DNA from: Porphyromonadaceae bacterium
GTDB taxonomy: Bacteria; Bacteroidota; Bacteroidia; Bacteroidales; Tannerellaceae
DNA: 7,619 bases
Direction: 5' to 3'
Assembly (NCBI GenBank): GCA_003517945.1
Contig: DOZP01000147.1
Location: 5,710 to 13,328 of the forward strand
In this document: positions 6,743 through 7,619 of the stretch, piece by piece
Layout of the letters: each line of letters begins with the position of its first letter
Position numbering within the stretch: the first letter of the stretch is position 1
Notes under the pieces: generated by a model
Database searches by the model: none
Told to the model about the DNA's origin: nothing
What the model saw: the letters and a program-made list of their open reading frames with translations, nothing else
Program-made: the position numbers and the translations under genes

Positions 6743-7619
6743 ATGAAGAGAAAAATTCTATTATTAAGTGTCTCTGCCGTACTTTTTTCACTATCTGCAT
6801 GTGATAGTGATGATAAAATGACTAATAAAGATGGTGAAATTGAGCTGCCTTCAACAACAAGAACGTTTCTTGATGTTTGTTTTCCGGGACAAGCCATCGT
6901 GAATACCCATAAAGATAATGATGAATACAAAGTTTATTTCAAAAACTATAAAATTGAATTTGACAGAAACGGAGTATGGAAACAAGTGGACGGGAAACAA
7001 AAGCAAGGTGATTATAAAGCTATACCCCAATTCTTTTTGAACGAAGAAATGCCGGAAGAAATTGCAATGTGGATCATGCTGAATTATCCGAATACATTTG
7101 TGGTGGAAATAGAGAAAGAGCGTGAAAACGGCATTTATACCGGTTATGACATTGAACTTAGTAATGGTACGGATGACTTGAATTTTGATCTGAACGGAAA
7201 TTATATCAATGGTTCCAATCCGTTTGGCCCGGTCACATTGCCGGAAAATACGAAGGCTTTCCTGACTACTTATTTTGCAAATGATGCTATCGTAAGCCAA
7301 AGGAGAGATGATAACGGAGGCTATGAAGTAATACTGAAAAGTGGTATAGAGATTGATTTTGACGGCCAGGGCGTATGGGATAATGTAGACGGAAAATTTG
7401 AAAACAGACAATACAAAGCATTGCCGGAAGTATTTCTGACAGCAGAATTACCGGCTGTTTTAATGACATTTATAAAAACAAATTACCCGTCTGATGAAAT
7501 CATAGAAGTCGATAAAGAACACGAGAGAAATATCATGACAGGTTACGAAGTTGATCTGAGCGGAGGGGCCGAACTGGATTTTGATACGCAAGGAAACCTG
7601 AGAGGAAACGGCGGAATTT
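6743..7619 (+). CDS. Multi-domain PepSY-like lipoprotein (partial, runs off the window)
   Basis: The frame is open from the ATG at 6743 to the end of the window, 292 complete codons without a stop. The signal is MKRKILLLSVSAVLFSLSAC with lipobox LSAC and Cys20. An in-frame ATG at 6719 would add MNNKILLK; the 6743 start is preferred because it gives a compact lipoprotein signal of normal length. Two tandem PepSY-like domains follow, at about 35-156 and 166-292. Each has an LP-x-x-T-(R/K) helix, a VYF/VIL strand, (E/D)FD...G-V-W...VDGK, then TGY(D/E)(I/V)(E/D)LS and FD...GN. Residue numbers in the two units are offset by about 133, showing an internal duplication relative to the single-domain neighbours. 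More domains may follow past the window. It is third in the cluster, and its function is unknown. Confidence 0.85.
   Translation, partial: MKRKILLLSVSAVLFSLSACDSDDKMTNKDGEIELPSTTRTFLDVCFPGQAIVNTHKDNDEYKVYFKNYKIEFDRNGVWKQVDGKQKQGDYKAIPQFFLNEEMPEEIAMWIMLNYPNTFVVEIEKERENGIYTGYDIELSNGTDDLNFDLNGNYINGSNPFGPVTLPENTKAFLTTYFANDAIVSQRRDDNGGYEVILKSGIEIDFDGQGVWDNVDGKFENRQYKALPEVFLTAELPAVLMTFIKTNYPSDEIIEVDKEHERNIMTGYEVDLSGGAELDFDTQGNLRGNGGI
6845..7618 (+). repeat. Tandem PepSY-like domain duplication within one gene
   Basis: Two units of about 125-130 codons align end to end: LPSTTRTF at residue 35 with LPENTKAF at 166, GVWKQVDGK at 77 with GVWDNVDGK at 210, QGDYKAIP at 88 with NRQYKALP at 221, and TGYDIELSNG at 133 with TGYEVDLSGG at 266. 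The similarity is clear at protein level and only patchy in DNA, so the duplication is old rather than a recent slippage event. The second unit may be cut by the window end. Confidence 0.8.

Noticed and set aside
6851..7411. A 186-codon minus-strand open frame at the right end
   Set aside because: It is antisense to the third PepSY-like lipoprotein, which has a signal peptide and repeated domains; the hydrophobic antisense product reflects the A+T-rich reverse strand.

Overview
The window looks like chromosomal DNA of an anaerobic member of the Bacteroidales (Bacteroidota). Three things point there. A promoter matches the Bacteroidetes form (TTTG, 19 bases, TAnnTTTG). A cluster of exported PepSY-like (DUF2874-type) proteins is present, a family common in gut and oral Bacteroidales. 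The biotin operon has a BioG-type esterase and a fused BioB-BioA. The genus cannot be fixed from the sequence alone.

Left and centre (1-5190, minus strand): a compact biotin operon, in transcription order bioB-bioA fusion, bioF, bioG, bioC, bioD (its 3' end lies outside the window). Every junction overlaps by 1 to 8 bases (TAATG, ATGA, 8 bases, ATGA), so translation is probably coupled throughout. The set covers late biotin synthesis. BioC methylates malonyl-ACP so that fatty-acid synthesis can build methyl-pimeloyl-ACP, and BioG removes the methyl ester. BioF condenses pimeloyl-ACP with alanine to KAPA, BioA transaminates KAPA to DAPA, BioD closes DAPA to dethiobiotin, and BioB inserts sulfur. 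The fusion therefore joins two steps that are not consecutive. Its BioB half lacks one canonical auxiliary-cluster cysteine and has extra cysteines nearby.

Operon head (about 5200-5635, minus strand): a consensus Bacteroidetes promoter drives a 128-131 codon unrecognised basic small protein. Its stop codon lies 9 bases before the bioB ATG. A 14-bp perfect hairpin with a T-rich tail, which looks like an intrinsic terminator, lies inside the last codons of this small gene. I see no other promoter between it and bioB. This suggests that the biotin operon is controlled by conditional read-through, possibly dependent on translation of the small gene. It is the most unusual element in the window.

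Right (5754-7619, plus strand, divergent): three consecutive genes for exported PepSY-like proteins. The first has an ordinary signal peptide, the next two have lipoprotein signals, and the third carries at least two tandem domains and runs off the end of the window. This part is visibly richer in A+T than the biotin operon, though I did not compute it. No RNA genes, insertion sequences or CRISPR arrays were seen.
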